Below, one piece after another: positions 7,026 through 14,670 of a stretch of 33,848 nt of DNA. Position 1 is the first letter of the stretch; the number at the start of each line of letters is the position of its first letter. The stretch spans positions 1 to 33,848 of the forward strand of contig NZ_BCSH01000004.1 in the NCBI RefSeq assembly GCF_001570765.1. The letters run 5' to 3'. The DNA comes from Nocardiopsis listeri NBRC 13360. GTDB lineage: Bacteria > Actinomycetota > Actinomycetes > Streptosporangiales > Streptosporangiaceae. Under the pieces are notes generated by a model. It did no database searches. It was not told where the DNA came from and saw only the letters and a list, made by a program, of their open reading frames with translations. A program made the position numbers and the translations under genes.

Positions 7026-7087
7026 TGTCGAAGTTCGATCAGCGGGGCCAGTAGAAGACGTCCGTGGTCGCGGAGACCACCCGGGCC
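7026..7087. repeat. 62-bp direct repeat, right copy (in-gene)
   Basis: Partner of 6416-6477. It covers the last ~15 codons of the amidase gene, its stop codon (7039-7041) and 13 bp beyond. Spacing between the copies is 610 bp start to start. Confidence 0.85.
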
Positions 7088-8787
7088 TGGGTGTCACCGA
7101 ACTGGACCAGACGGATACGGACCCGGCGCCCCTCCGCCAGGTTGCCCTTCCATGAGTAGGTGAAGTGGCCTTGACCACCCTTGTGCATGGGGCTGTGCTG
7201 GGGGCGGTTGCGGGCGATCTTCCAGCTGCCGTCACCGTCGGACTCGTACTCGGTGGCGCGGATCTGCACCTCGGCGCCGGGGGTGACGTCCTCCAGGACC
7301 ACCCCGACGGAGATGTCGTAGTGGGCGCCGTCGGTCTCCTCGACCCCCACGAGCGAGTAGAACTCGCCGGTCTCGCCGTCGTGCCGCCGGTCGAACGCCA
7401 GACTGACCCAGTCGCCGGGCTCCATGGACTGGGCGTCGTCCTTCTCGAACCTGCGGTGTCGGGGCATGTCGTCGTCTCCCTCTGTGTCGTCGGGGTCCTT
7501 GGCGAAGGTGCCGTCCTGTACGAGCTTGTAGGCCTTGTCTCCGGGGCAGGACGTGGAGATGAAGTCGCGGTGCCCCGAGACACTGCCCGCGATGGAGGTG
7601 TCGGGCTCCATGAGCCACTGCCGAAGGGCCCGGACGGCGTTGATCTGCTCGGGGGTGATGGGGTCCTTGGGGCCGGTGGCGAGCGTGCACGAGTAGTGAC
7701 TGGTGTTGCCGCCGGGCTGGGCGGCCTGGGCGCGGTACAACCCCCGCCCCTCGATCACGTACCCGTGCGGGCACGCCATGAAGGAGTTGCCGGTGAAGTA
7801 CACCGTGCCCCGTCGGCGGGCCAGCCAGGTCCCGTCGGGGGTGGTGGGACACCAGACGGGACCGTCGTGGCCTTCCCGGGTGAGGGTGACGTCCTCGGGG
7901 GCGAAGCGGTCCCGGTCTAGCAGGTCCACCCGGTTCGCGTCCCCTCCTTCGTGCCGGACGGCCGCCCTCCCGGCGAGGACGGCGGCGAACAACAAGGACT
8001 CGGCCACCGCCGGAGTGGGTGCGGGCAGCCTGCCCGACCCCTCGCCGCCGGTGTCGGATGCGGACCGCAGGAACAGGTCCAGCTGCGGGCCGGTCAGGGC
8101 GGACAGGAACCCGTACGAGGGCACCCCGTCCGGGGCGTGTTCGGTGATCTCTTCGGGGAGGGGGTCGTCGTGGTCGGCGTTGGTCCGTCGGGTCACGCAG
8201 GCGCGCGCGAGCCGTTCCACCAGGGCATCGGGCCACTTGGGCTCGGTGGGCGGTGTCTGGCAGGGCGCGGCCAGCGTGATCAGGTCCCCCGCACGCAGAG
8301 TCGCGCTGGTCGCCCACGCCCGCTGGGGTTCTCCGGCGGCGGAGGGGCGTTCGACGGGCCAGCGATGTTGTTCGGTGGTGAGGGAGGAATGGCCGGGCCC
8401 CTCCATCCGGACCAGCTCGCGGGGCATGGCGGGGAAGACGTTGACGGCGGTCAACGGCTGCCAACGGGAGGTGCCACTCGTGTGGTCGAGGGTGAGGACG
8501 AGGTCCCCCGCGGTGATCTCACGGAAGGTCCGCCACCCGTTCTCGGTGAGGATCTCGGTCTCGGTGTCGACGCAGTACCCGATGTCGGCCCAACCGCGTT
8601 CGGGGCCGGTGTGGAAGTCACGGGTGCCGCGCCAGTAGGACAGGCAGGCGGAGTGGTCCTTGCCCGCCAGGTTCTGGTCGGCTGAGTCGTAGTGGATGAC
8701 CAGGCCGGAACGGGGGTTCGCCTGGTCGGCCGGGGAGCTGCCCCAGCCCAGATCGGACCTGGACACGTATTTGCTCGGTCGAGGCAT
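7039..8787 (-). CDS. N-acetylmuramoyl-L-alanine amidase (PGRP) interrupted by an intein
   Basis: 582-aa precursor from ATG 8787 (MPRPSKYVSRSDLGW); a longer start at 8853 is less likely. Extein: residues 1-71 and 335-582, giving 319 aa after splicing. Amidase_2/PGRP features: first zinc-type His32 (GLVIHYDS), the GWADIGY71 motif ending in the Tyr equivalent to T7 lysozyme Tyr46, then after the intein SFMACPHGYVIEGRG, second His406 (SGHRDF) and Cys414 (STSCPGD). Together they form the GWxDIGYxF...G..YEGR pattern of zinc-dependent peptidoglycan amidases, which cut between MurNAc and L-Ala. A third part, residues ~440-582, is a probably beta-rich domain I do not recognise. No signal peptide is visible, which fits a phage-type lysin or holin/other export. 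It is divergent from nnr. The 3' end is duplicated at 6416-6477. Confidence 0.9.
   Translation of the reverse strand: MPRPSKYVSRSDLGWGSSPADQANPRSGLVIHYDSADQNLAGKDHSACLSYWRGTRDFHTGPERGWADIGYCVDTETEILTENGWRTFREITAGDLVLTLDHTSGTSRWQPLTAVNVFPAMPRELVRMEGPGHSSLTTEQHRWPVERPSAAGEPQRAWATSATLRAGDLITLAAPCQTPPTEPKWPDALVERLARACVTRRTNADHDDPLPEEITEHAPDGVPSYGFLSALTGPQLDLFLRSASDTGGEGSGRLPAPTPAVAESLLFAAVLAGRAAVRHEGGDANRVDLLDRDRFAPEDVTLTREGHDGPVWCPTTPDGTWLARRRGTVYFTGNSFMACPHGYVIEGRGLYRAQAAQPGGNTSHYSCTLATGPKDPITPEQINAVRALRQWLMEPDTSIAGSVSGHRDFISTSCPGDKAYKLVQDGTFAKDPDDTEGDDDMPRHRRFEKDDAQSMEPGDWVSLAFDRRHDGETGEFYSLVGVEETDGAHYDISVGVVLEDVTPGAEVQIRATEYESDGDGSWKIARNRPQHSPMHKGGQGHFTYSWKGNLAEGRRVRIRLVQFGDTQARVVSATTDVFYWPR
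7786..8574 (-). other. Intein with class 3 (W-C-T) signature
   Basis: Residues 72-334 of the precursor (263 aa). N-terminal splicing block: Cys72-VDTETEILTENGWRTF and AGDLVLTL. Block B: TTEQHRW with His141 and Trp143. Block F: VWCPTTPDGTWLARR with Cys313. Block G: VYFTGN334 followed by extein Ser335. Trp143, Cys313 and Thr332 occupy the B12, F4 and G5 positions that define class 3 inteins. The penultimate residue is Gly333, not His. Cys at position 1 is normally the class 1 nucleophile. Codon boundaries were checked: Cys72 at 8572-8574, Asn334 at 7786-7788, Ser335 at 7783-7785. The middle (~residues 150-300) is the size of a homing endonuclease but has no clear LAGLIDADG motif. Confidence 0.85.
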
Positions 8788-8945
8788 ACCTTCATTGTCC
8801 CCAGAATTGACTTCCCTTAGTGCTGATCCCATTACAACGGGCGATATGTCCAAAAAGTCGACCGCTTATGGGTGTGGTGAGGCGGGTGTTACTCGGCTCC
8901 GGTGCGTCACGATGGGAGATCCGAACCGTCCCTCGGAGGTGCCCG
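8788..8945. promoter_or_regulatory. Divergent promoter region, amidase / nnr
   Basis: 158 bp between two divergently transcribed genes, with A/T-richer patches around 8800-8870. It must carry both promoters, but I could not assign boxes. The nnr ribosome binding site GGAGG is at 8935-8939. Confidence 0.5.
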
Positions 8946-10448
8946 GTGCGCTCAGCCCACAACGTCAGCGTCGTCCGCGAGGCCGAACAGACGCTCATGG
9001 ACCGCCTGCCCGAAGGCGCCCTCATGCGTCGTGCCGCCACCGGACTGGCGGTGCACTGCTCCCGGATATTGCCCAGGGTGTACGGCTCCCGGGTCACCCT
9101 CCTGGTGGGCAGCGGTGACAACGGCGGCGACGCCCTGTACGCGGGGGCCTCCCTGGCCGCCCGGGGTTCCCACGTGCGCGCGGTGGCCGCCGGGTCGCGG
9201 CTCCACCCGGGTGGTGTGTCGGCGCTGCGGCGCGCGGGCGGTCGCGTCCTGACCGTGGCGAAGGAGGGGGCCCTCCCCGACGACGTGCAGACCGCGCTCT
9301 TCGACACCGACCTGATCGTCGACGGGCTCGTCGGCATCGGTGGACGCGGGGGCCTGCGCGAACCCCACGCCGCGTTGGCCGCCCTGGCCGTGAACTCGCC
9401 GGCCCCGGTGGTCGCGGTGGACCTGCCCAGCGGCGTGGACGCCGACACCGGGGAGGTCGCCGGGCCCGCGATCGCCGCCGACGTCACGATCACCTTCGGC
9501 ACGTACAAGCCGGGGCTGTTCGTCGACCCCGGCGCCGAACGGGCCGGAAGCGTCCACCTCGTCGACATCGGTCTCGGCCCGGAGCTGCCGGGGTCCGACC
9601 TCCTCCGTCCACAGGCTGTGGACATCGCGCGGCTGTTGCCCACACCGGGGGCGGAATCCGACAAGTACCGTCGGGGCGTACTCGCCGTGCGAGCCGGTTC
9701 CGATCGTTATCCGGGCGCCGCCGTCCTGTGCGTGGGTGGGGCGTTGCGTACCGGAGTGGGGATGGTCCGGTACGGCGGCGGGGAACAGGTGCTCTCCCAG
9801 GTGATCGCCCGTTGGCCGGAGACGGTCGGCGAGCGGCTGGACCCGCGAAACGGCGCCGACCTGGGCCCGGGACGCGTCGCGGCCGTCGTGGTCGGCTCCG
9901 GGCGAGGCACCGACCCCGCCGAAGTGGACGAGGTGAAGGCGGTGTTGGAGGGTGATCGGCCGGTGCTGCTCGACGCGGACGCCCTCACGTTGGTCGGCGC
10001 CGAGGAACACCTCGCCGCGCTGGTCCGAGACCGTTCGGCGCACACCCTGCTGACCCCGCACGCGGGTGAGCTGGCGCGGCTGTTGCCCGACACCGAACGC
10101 TCCGACATCGAGGCGCGCCGGCTGGAACACGTGTCCCACGCGGCCTCCCGGTATCGCGCGACCGTGCTGTTGAAGGGGTCGACGACGCTGATCGCCCATC
10201 CGGGCGCGCCGGTCGTGGCCAACCCGACGGGGACGCCGCTGCTCGCGACGGCGGGTTCGGGGGACGTGCTCTCGGGGATGGCGGGCGCGTTGCTGGCGGC
10301 GGGGCTGCACTCGCAGGAGGCCGCCCTGTGCGCCGCCTATCTGCACGGGCGGTCGGCCGTGTTGGCGCGTGACGGCGCCCCGATCAGTACCTCGGACCTG
10401 CTGGACGCGCTGCCCCTCGCCCTGGCCGAAGTGTTGGCGCAGGAGTAG
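8946..10448 (+). CDS. nnr: Bifunctional NAD(P)H-hydrate epimerase / ADP-dependent NAD(P)H-hydrate dehydratase
   Basis: 500 aa from GTG at 8946 (VRSAHNVSVVREAEQTLM), preceded by GGAGG at proper spacing; the open frame extends upstream but without family similarity. N-terminal YjeF_N domain (~1-210): GSGDNGGDA at 55-63 and VAVDLPSGVDADTG, which in this family bind NAD(P)HX and the metal for epimerisation between R and S hydrates. C-terminal carbohydrate-kinase-like domain (~220-500): LLTPHAGELARLL and AGSGDVLSGMAGALLAAG around 436-453, the ADP-dependent dehydratase that restores NAD(P)H. Together they repair damaged nicotinamide cofactor in the cytoplasm. The gene appears to stand alone, with 121 bp before the next one. 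Confidence 0.95.
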   Translation: MRSAHNVSVVREAEQTLMDRLPEGALMRRAATGLAVHCSRILPRVYGSRVTLLVGSGDNGGDALYAGASLAARGSHVRAVAAGSRLHPGGVSALRRAGGRVLTVAKEGALPDDVQTALFDTDLIVDGLVGIGGRGGLREPHAALAALAVNSPAPVVAVDLPSGVDADTGEVAGPAIAADVTITFGTYKPGLFVDPGAERAGSVHLVDIGLGPELPGSDLLRPQAVDIARLLPTPGAESDKYRRGVLAVRAGSDRYPGAAVLCVGGALRTGVGMVRYGGGEQVLSQVIARWPETVGERLDPRNGADLGPGRVAAVVVGSGRGTDPAEVDEVKAVLEGDRPVLLDADALTLVGAEEHLAALVRDRSAHTLLTPHAGELARLLPDTERSDIEARRLEHVSHAASRYRATVLLKGSTTLIAHPGAPVVANPTGTPLLATAGSGDVLSGMAGALLAAGLHSQEAALCAAYLHGRSAVLARDGAPISTSDLLDALPLALAEVLAQE

Positions 10449-10509
10449 GCGTGGGGTCGATTCGTCGGGAGCGTCCGCTGTTGTCCTGGATGTGACCCGG
10501 TATCCCTAA

Positions 10510-10535
10510 GGTGGGTGGCCGAAGGATCCCCCACC
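10510..10535 (+). terminator. Possible weak hairpin after nnr
   Basis: GGTGGG (10510-10515) can pair with CCCACC (10530-10535) about 60 bp past the nnr stop; the loop is 14 nt and there is no U-tract. Low confidence as a terminator. Confidence 0.25.
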
Positions 10536-10569
10536 GGCACGGCAGTGCCCCGACCGGACAGGTCTTTCC

Positions 10570-11412
10570 GTGTCCTGGACCCCCCTTGTGTTGCTGTTCC
10601 TGTTCTGGGTCGTCGTCATCGCGATGGCGCTGTGGTCCGAACACCGGCGTTTCGTCGCAGCCAGAGTGCGCGTCCACGGTCCACCGCCGACCCGGGGCGA
10701 TCTGCTGCGGGCGGCGTTCCTGCCCCACTCCCGGATGCTCTGGTGGGGCATGAGCAGCGGACTCTTCTGCCTGTTCACCTTGTCGATCGTGACCGACGTC
10801 GACCTCCACCACGCGGGGCTATTCGCCCTGGCCTATGGGGCGGTCGGTCTTGGCGGGGAGGGGCGGGAAGGGTGGGCGCTGCGGTCCGGGGTCGGGCCGG
10901 ACGGCCGCCGCGACCCGGCGCGGTTCCACCCGGTGCCGGAGAGAGGAACCCTGTGGAACCCGGGGTGGGCGCTCCTGGGGATCGTCATCGCGACGGTCGT
11001 ATTCGGCATGACGCTGTGGTGCCTACCGAATCCGATGTCGTCTGAGTCGTTTCCCCTGGTGTGGCGGATCGTCGTGCTTCTCCTCGTCCTTCCGGTCGCG
11101 TTCCTGGGCGTCTACGCGCTGCATTTGTCCCTGTCCCGGGTGCGCTTGGTGGGCACGTGGATCCAGGTGGTGCACCGAATCCACGTCACCTCCGTCCCGG
11201 TCGAGGCGCTGGACCGGGTCGAGGGTCGGCGGCTGCACCTGAGGGATGGGACGGTCGTCCACACCGGGGTCGACCTGGACGCCGAGCGGGTGTCGCGGTT
11301 CGCCGCCGGCCAGGCCGATCCGGGAGAACCCCGCGAGATCGAACGCGGGCGGGACATCCCGGGCGACCTGGCGCTCATCTGGGTGGGACTCTTCGTTGCC
11401 CTGCCCCTCTGA
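10570..11412 (+). CDS. Membrane protein with PH-like cytoplasmic segment, unknown
   Basis: 280 aa from GTG at 10570. Hydrophobic segments near residues 5-22, 56-80, 130-152 and 160-186. The part after the last one (RVRLVGTWIQVVHRIHVTSVPVEALDRVEGRRLHLRDGTVVHTGVDL in outline, residues ~190-240) alternates strand-forming residues much like small bacterial PH-type domains, but this is a structural guess. The C-terminus is again hydrophobic. No family recognised. It begins a rightward group with three DUF3592-like genes and may be co-transcribed with them (27 bp to the next start). Confidence 0.65.
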   Translation: MSWTPLVLLFLFWVVVIAMALWSEHRRFVAARVRVHGPPPTRGDLLRAAFLPHSRMLWWGMSSGLFCLFTLSIVTDVDLHHAGLFALAYGAVGLGGEGREGWALRSGVGPDGRRDPARFHPVPERGTLWNPGWALLGIVIATVVFGMTLWCLPNPMSSESFPLVWRIVVLLLVLPVAFLGVYALHLSLSRVRLVGTWIQVVHRIHVTSVPVEALDRVEGRRLHLRDGTVVHTGVDLDAERVSRFAAGQADPGEPREIERGRDIPGDLALIWVGLFVALPL

Positions 11413-11439
11413 CCTCCTGCGAATAGACAAGGCGCACCG

Positions 11440-12375
11440 GTGACGAGGAAACGAAGATCCGACAAGCCCCACAGGATCCCGGAGTGGAAGCTGAAGAAGG
11501 ACCGGGAACGGGCCGACTTTCCGGCTTTCCCCACGCCATCGGTGTCACCCGAACCGAAGAAGGTACCGCCATGGCCTCCTTGGAGACGGGCCATCCGCCC
11601 CATCCTGTTGGTGGCCTTCCTCTTGGGGATCGTGCTGGTCCTGCTGGGCGTGATGTTGTGGGAGTCGTTTCAGGAGCGGGACGAACAGGCCGCCTTCACC
11701 GATCGGGGAGTCTCGACGACCGCGACCGTGGTGGGGGTGGTGCGCGGTGAAGCCGAGCTGCGTTTTCAGACCGAGGAAGGCGGTCGAGTCCAGGTCGTGG
11801 TTCCGGGCCCCTACTCCCACGACGATCCTCGTGAGTTGATGGTGCGCTACCTTCCGGAGGACCCCGAACGCGCACATCGAACGGACCATCCCGGCACACC
11901 CTGGTACCTGTTCCCCGCCGTACTGGCGTTCCTGGTCGTCTCCGGTGCCGGCCTGGGTGGATACGTACTGTTGCGGCGCCTTCGAGGCGGGCCCGCCCCA
12001 TCGAGTGAGGCTGTCAGGACGCGCCGTCCGTTCGGGGAACGGGCGTTCTGGCCCCTGTTCGTCCTGTTCGTGGGCGCGGTCCTCTTGATCCCGGTGGGCT
12101 TCGTGACCGACATGGGTCTTCGGTACGCGGCGCTGATGGACTCCCGAGTGGTGGAGGCCACCGTGCTGGACGCGGGCAGGCAAGGGGGTTCACGAGGCGG
12201 CTGTCGGGGTTACGTGACCGTGGAGTACGAATCCCACGGTCTGCGATACGAGGACCGGATCCGTGTGTCCTGCCGAGACGCTGACGGTCATCGGGGCCAA
12301 GACACCGTGGCGGTGGAGTTCGGTGCGGATCGACCCGACGTCGTCCGTCTGGTCGGGGAGCCCCCGATCAGGTGA
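11440..12375 (+). CDS. DUF3592-like membrane protein, paralogue 1
   Basis: 311 aa from GTG at 11440. Architecture: basic cytoplasmic N-terminus, TM at ~52-75, soluble half 1 (TTATVVGVVRGEAELRFQTEEGG...DDPRELMVRYLPEDPERA), TM ~155-176, basic linker, TM ~203-224, soluble half 2 (RVVEATVLDAG...CRGYVTVEYESHGLRYEDRI...VAVEFGADRPDVVRLVGE). The repeated beta-rich modules with V-x-F/VEY...DP-R-V pattern resemble DUF3592, an uncharacterised membrane-associated fold. A Cys near the start of half 2 and a second one ~25 residues later could form a disulfide. Two further paralogues follow directly. Confidence 0.7.
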   Translation: MTRKRRSDKPHRIPEWKLKKDRERADFPAFPTPSVSPEPKKVPPWPPWRRAIRPILLVAFLLGIVLVLLGVMLWESFQERDEQAAFTDRGVSTTATVVGVVRGEAELRFQTEEGGRVQVVVPGPYSHDDPRELMVRYLPEDPERAHRTDHPGTPWYLFPAVLAFLVVSGAGLGGYVLLRRLRGGPAPSSEAVRTRRPFGERAFWPLFVLFVGAVLLIPVGFVTDMGLRYAALMDSRVVEATVLDAGRQGGSRGGCRGYVTVEYESHGLRYEDRIRVSCRDADGHRGQDTVAVEFGADRPDVVRLVGEPPIR

Positions 12376-12477
12376 GTGCGGTGGCGCGCGGGTTCAGGGT
12401 GTCGAAGACGTGACCTGAGGGTTCTAAGGTCAGGTTTGAAGGCTCCCCATGTCGTCCCGACCGGACAGGCATCCCCC

Positions 12478-13051
12478 GTGAACCGTGTCCCCCCGCCGCC
12501 CGGGTTCAACGACCTCGCCCGTGAACTCGAAGCCCACCGCCGATCCCTTTCACCCCGGCCGCCGGCCAGGGACCGCTACCCCCTCTTCGTCCAGGTCGTG
12601 GTCCTGGTGTCCGGTGTCCTCATCGGAGTGGTCGTCGCTCTGGCCACCGACCAGGCGATGACCCGTGCCGCCTTCGAGGACGGAGTCACGGTGGAGGCGG
12701 TCGTGACGGGTGTCGATCACGGTGAACCGGTGGTCCGCTTCACCACCGACGAGGGCGCGGAGGTCACCACCACGGCCCGGGGCGAGCACACCCCCGACGA
12801 TCCACCGGAACGACTCGTCCTCCATCTCCCCGACGCGCCGGAGCGGGCCGTCACCGCCGACCACCGGTGGCCGTGGCGGGGCGGAGCACTGCGTGTACAG
12901 CGTCACCGTGGAGTACGAGGCCGGAGAACTCACCTACCGGGACACCATCGTCGCCAGGCCCAGGGAACGGGCCGAGCAACTCATCCGTGCCGCCGAGGCC
13001 CCGGTCAGTTGGTCCTCGGACGACCCCACCGACCTGCGGGGTGAGTGGTGA
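12478..13051 (+). pseudogene. DUF3592-like paralogue 2, internal deletion and frameshift
   Basis: The first frame starts at GTG 12478 and encodes a TM (~38-58) and half 1 of the paralogue fold (EAVVTGVDHGEPVVRFTTDEG...DDPPERLVLHLPDAPERAVTADHRWPW). Near 12875-12890 similarity jumps to the +1-shifted frame, which reads AEHCVYSVTVEYEAGELTYRD and continues with the end of half 2 to a stop at 13049-13051. Compared with its neighbours, TM2, the linker, TM3 and the beginning of half 2 are missing, i.e. roughly 120-170 codons. The original frame runs on to 13044 with Arg/Gly/His-rich nonsense. The best reading is one deletion that removed the centre and changed the frame. Its last codons still overlap paralogue 3 in the usual GTGA manner. 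Confidence 0.75.
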
Positions 13052-14172
13052 CCGAACGTCCCTCGCCCACCCCCGAGGTCCTCGAACTGACCCGTGTGCT
13101 GGCCGAGAGCCAAGAGACGCGTCGAGACACCGGGGGCACGGGATGTCTTGGCGGCTTCCTCATCGGCATACCGGTGATGTTGTTCACCCTCCTGTTGTCC
13201 TTCCCCGGGGCGGAAGCGGTCCGCGAGGCCTCCTTCGCTCTTGGTGAGACCCGCACCGCCGAGGCGAGCGTCGTCCAGGTCTCCTCGGGCGCCACGATCG
13301 TCAACTTCACCACCGAGGAGGGCGTAGACGTCCAGGCTCGGCTGCCTCAGGACCACGAACCCGACGACCCCCGCACCCTGGAGGTGACCTATCGGGTGGA
13401 CGATCCGGGGCAGGCCCTCGCGGCCGATCGGCCCTGGTCACCCGCCCTCCTGATGTTTCCGGTGCTGCTGGTGATCTGGATCCTGTTCGAACTCTTCCAC
13501 CGGCGTGGGTTGAGAGCCGGCCGGTTCTGGCGTCGCGTGCGAACCCTGACCATGGGCCCGCTGACCCGTATCGAACAGCGCAAGCGGCGCTACCAACGGG
13601 TACCGGCCTCCGGGAAGGACGGCCGCCCGGTGCGAGGCCCGTGGACGTCGGCCATCGTCGGAATGGTGCTACTCCTGGCGGGCCTGGTCATGGTAGGGGC
13701 GTCCCTGGGCGGCGGTCAGGGAGTATGGACGGTGCCCGCCTCCGTATCCCTGACCTTCGGGGTCACACTTCTACGCGCCGCCCTGTACCGGCACGCCGAC
13801 GTCGCGCCGGTCACGACCCTGCCCCGGGTCTTCCGACCGGCGCCTCGCGGAGCCGTCCGCTGGATCGCCCCCGTACTGCTCGCGGGGACGCTCGCGGTCA
13901 CGATCCCGACCCTGCCGATGGGTGATCGTGCCGTCGCCCCCGCTTTTGGAACCGAGGTGCTCGGGCGGGCCGAGATCGTGGAAAGCGGTTGTTTCCAGAG
14001 CAAGGGTGGATCCTGCCAGGCCTATGTGGTGATCGAGTACCGCGCCGATGGGATGCGGTACCGCGAAGAACTCGACGTGGAACTGTTGGGGATGGACGAC
14101 CTCGTGAGGCAGGGCACCGTCGACATCGCCTGGGACCGAGAGGATCCCCGGCGGGTGCGGTTGGTGGACTGA
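13048..14172 (+). CDS. DUF3592-like membrane protein, paralogue 3
   Basis: 374 aa from GTG at 13048, in a GTGA overlap with the stop of the preceding (broken) gene; GTG at 13045 is an alternative. Same layout as paralogue 1: TM ~33-52 (GCLGGFLIGIPVMLFTLLL), half 1 (EASVVQVSSGATIVNFTTEEG...DDPRTLEVTYRVDDPGQALAADRPW), TM ~130-152, long basic linker, two TMs near 195-240 and one near 272-292, then half 2 (EIVESGCFQSKGGSCQAYVVIEYRADGMRYREEL...DIAWDREDPRRVRLVD). Longer than paralogue 1 because of the extra TM pair. Function unknown. It ends 12 bp from the convergent NUDIX gene. Confidence 0.7.
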   Translation: MTERPSPTPEVLELTRVLAESQETRRDTGGTGCLGGFLIGIPVMLFTLLLSFPGAEAVREASFALGETRTAEASVVQVSSGATIVNFTTEEGVDVQARLPQDHEPDDPRTLEVTYRVDDPGQALAADRPWSPALLMFPVLLVIWILFELFHRRGLRAGRFWRRVRTLTMGPLTRIEQRKRRYQRVPASGKDGRPVRGPWTSAIVGMVLLLAGLVMVGASLGGGQGVWTVPASVSLTFGVTLLRAALYRHADVAPVTTLPRVFRPAPRGAVRWIAPVLLAGTLAVTIPTLPMGDRAVAPAFGTEVLGRAEIVESGCFQSKGGSCQAYVVIEYRADGMRYREELDVELLGMDDLVRQGTVDIAWDREDPRRVRLVD

Positions 14173-14184
14173 CCCTCCCCAGGA

Positions 14185-14670
14185 TCAGGTGAGGGCGCGG
14201 GCGGCGTCCAGGCCCTTTTGGACGACGTCGGCGATGAAGTAGTCGCCGGGGTCGCGTGCGTCGTGCAGCAGATGCACCTTGGACTCGTCCACCCACATGA
14301 ACTCGGTGTGCTTGCCGACCTCCAAGGTGGGACGGGCCAGGTCGCCCTCGACGCGGACCAGGTAGTCGATCTCGCGGCGGACGGCCCCGTCCCCCGGATC
14401 CCAGTCCAGGAGGCAAAGTTCGGCGAGCACCTCCGACAGGGTCCACCCGGTCTCCTCGGCGATCTCGCGGGTCAGGGCGTCGAGCATCCCCTCGCCCTCC
14501 TCGACGTGGCCGCCGACGACGTCCCAACAGTGTGGGAAGACCTTGCGGGTGGCCGACCTGCGCTGGGCGAAGACGTTGCCCCGCTCGTCGATGATCACGG
14601 CCGCGGCCACCCAACGGTGGCCATCGGCGGTGTCGGGGAACTCGATCCCCTCGGCGACACGGACGTTCAC
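14185..14670 (-). CDS. NUDIX hydrolase
   Basis: 161 aa from GTG at 14670 with AAGGAG upstream. A complete Nudix box is present: GHVEEGEGMLDALTREIAEETGW fits G-x5-E-x7-REU-x-EE-x-G-U exactly, giving the metal-binding helix. The N-terminal part (RWVAAAVIIDERGNVFAQRRSATRKVFPHCWDVVGG) is normal for the fold. The substrate is a nucleoside diphosphate linked to some moiety; specificity cannot be read. The start overlaps the stop of the TetR gene by 4 nt (GTGA), so both proteins come from one message. Confidence 0.9.
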   Translation of the reverse strand: MNVRVAEGIEFPDTADGHRWVAAAVIIDERGNVFAQRRSATRKVFPHCWDVVGGHVEEGEGMLDALTREIAEETGWTLSEVLAELCLLDWDPGDGAVRREIDYLVRVEGDLARPTLEVGKHTEFMWVDESKVHLLHDARDPGDYFIADVVQKGLDAARALT

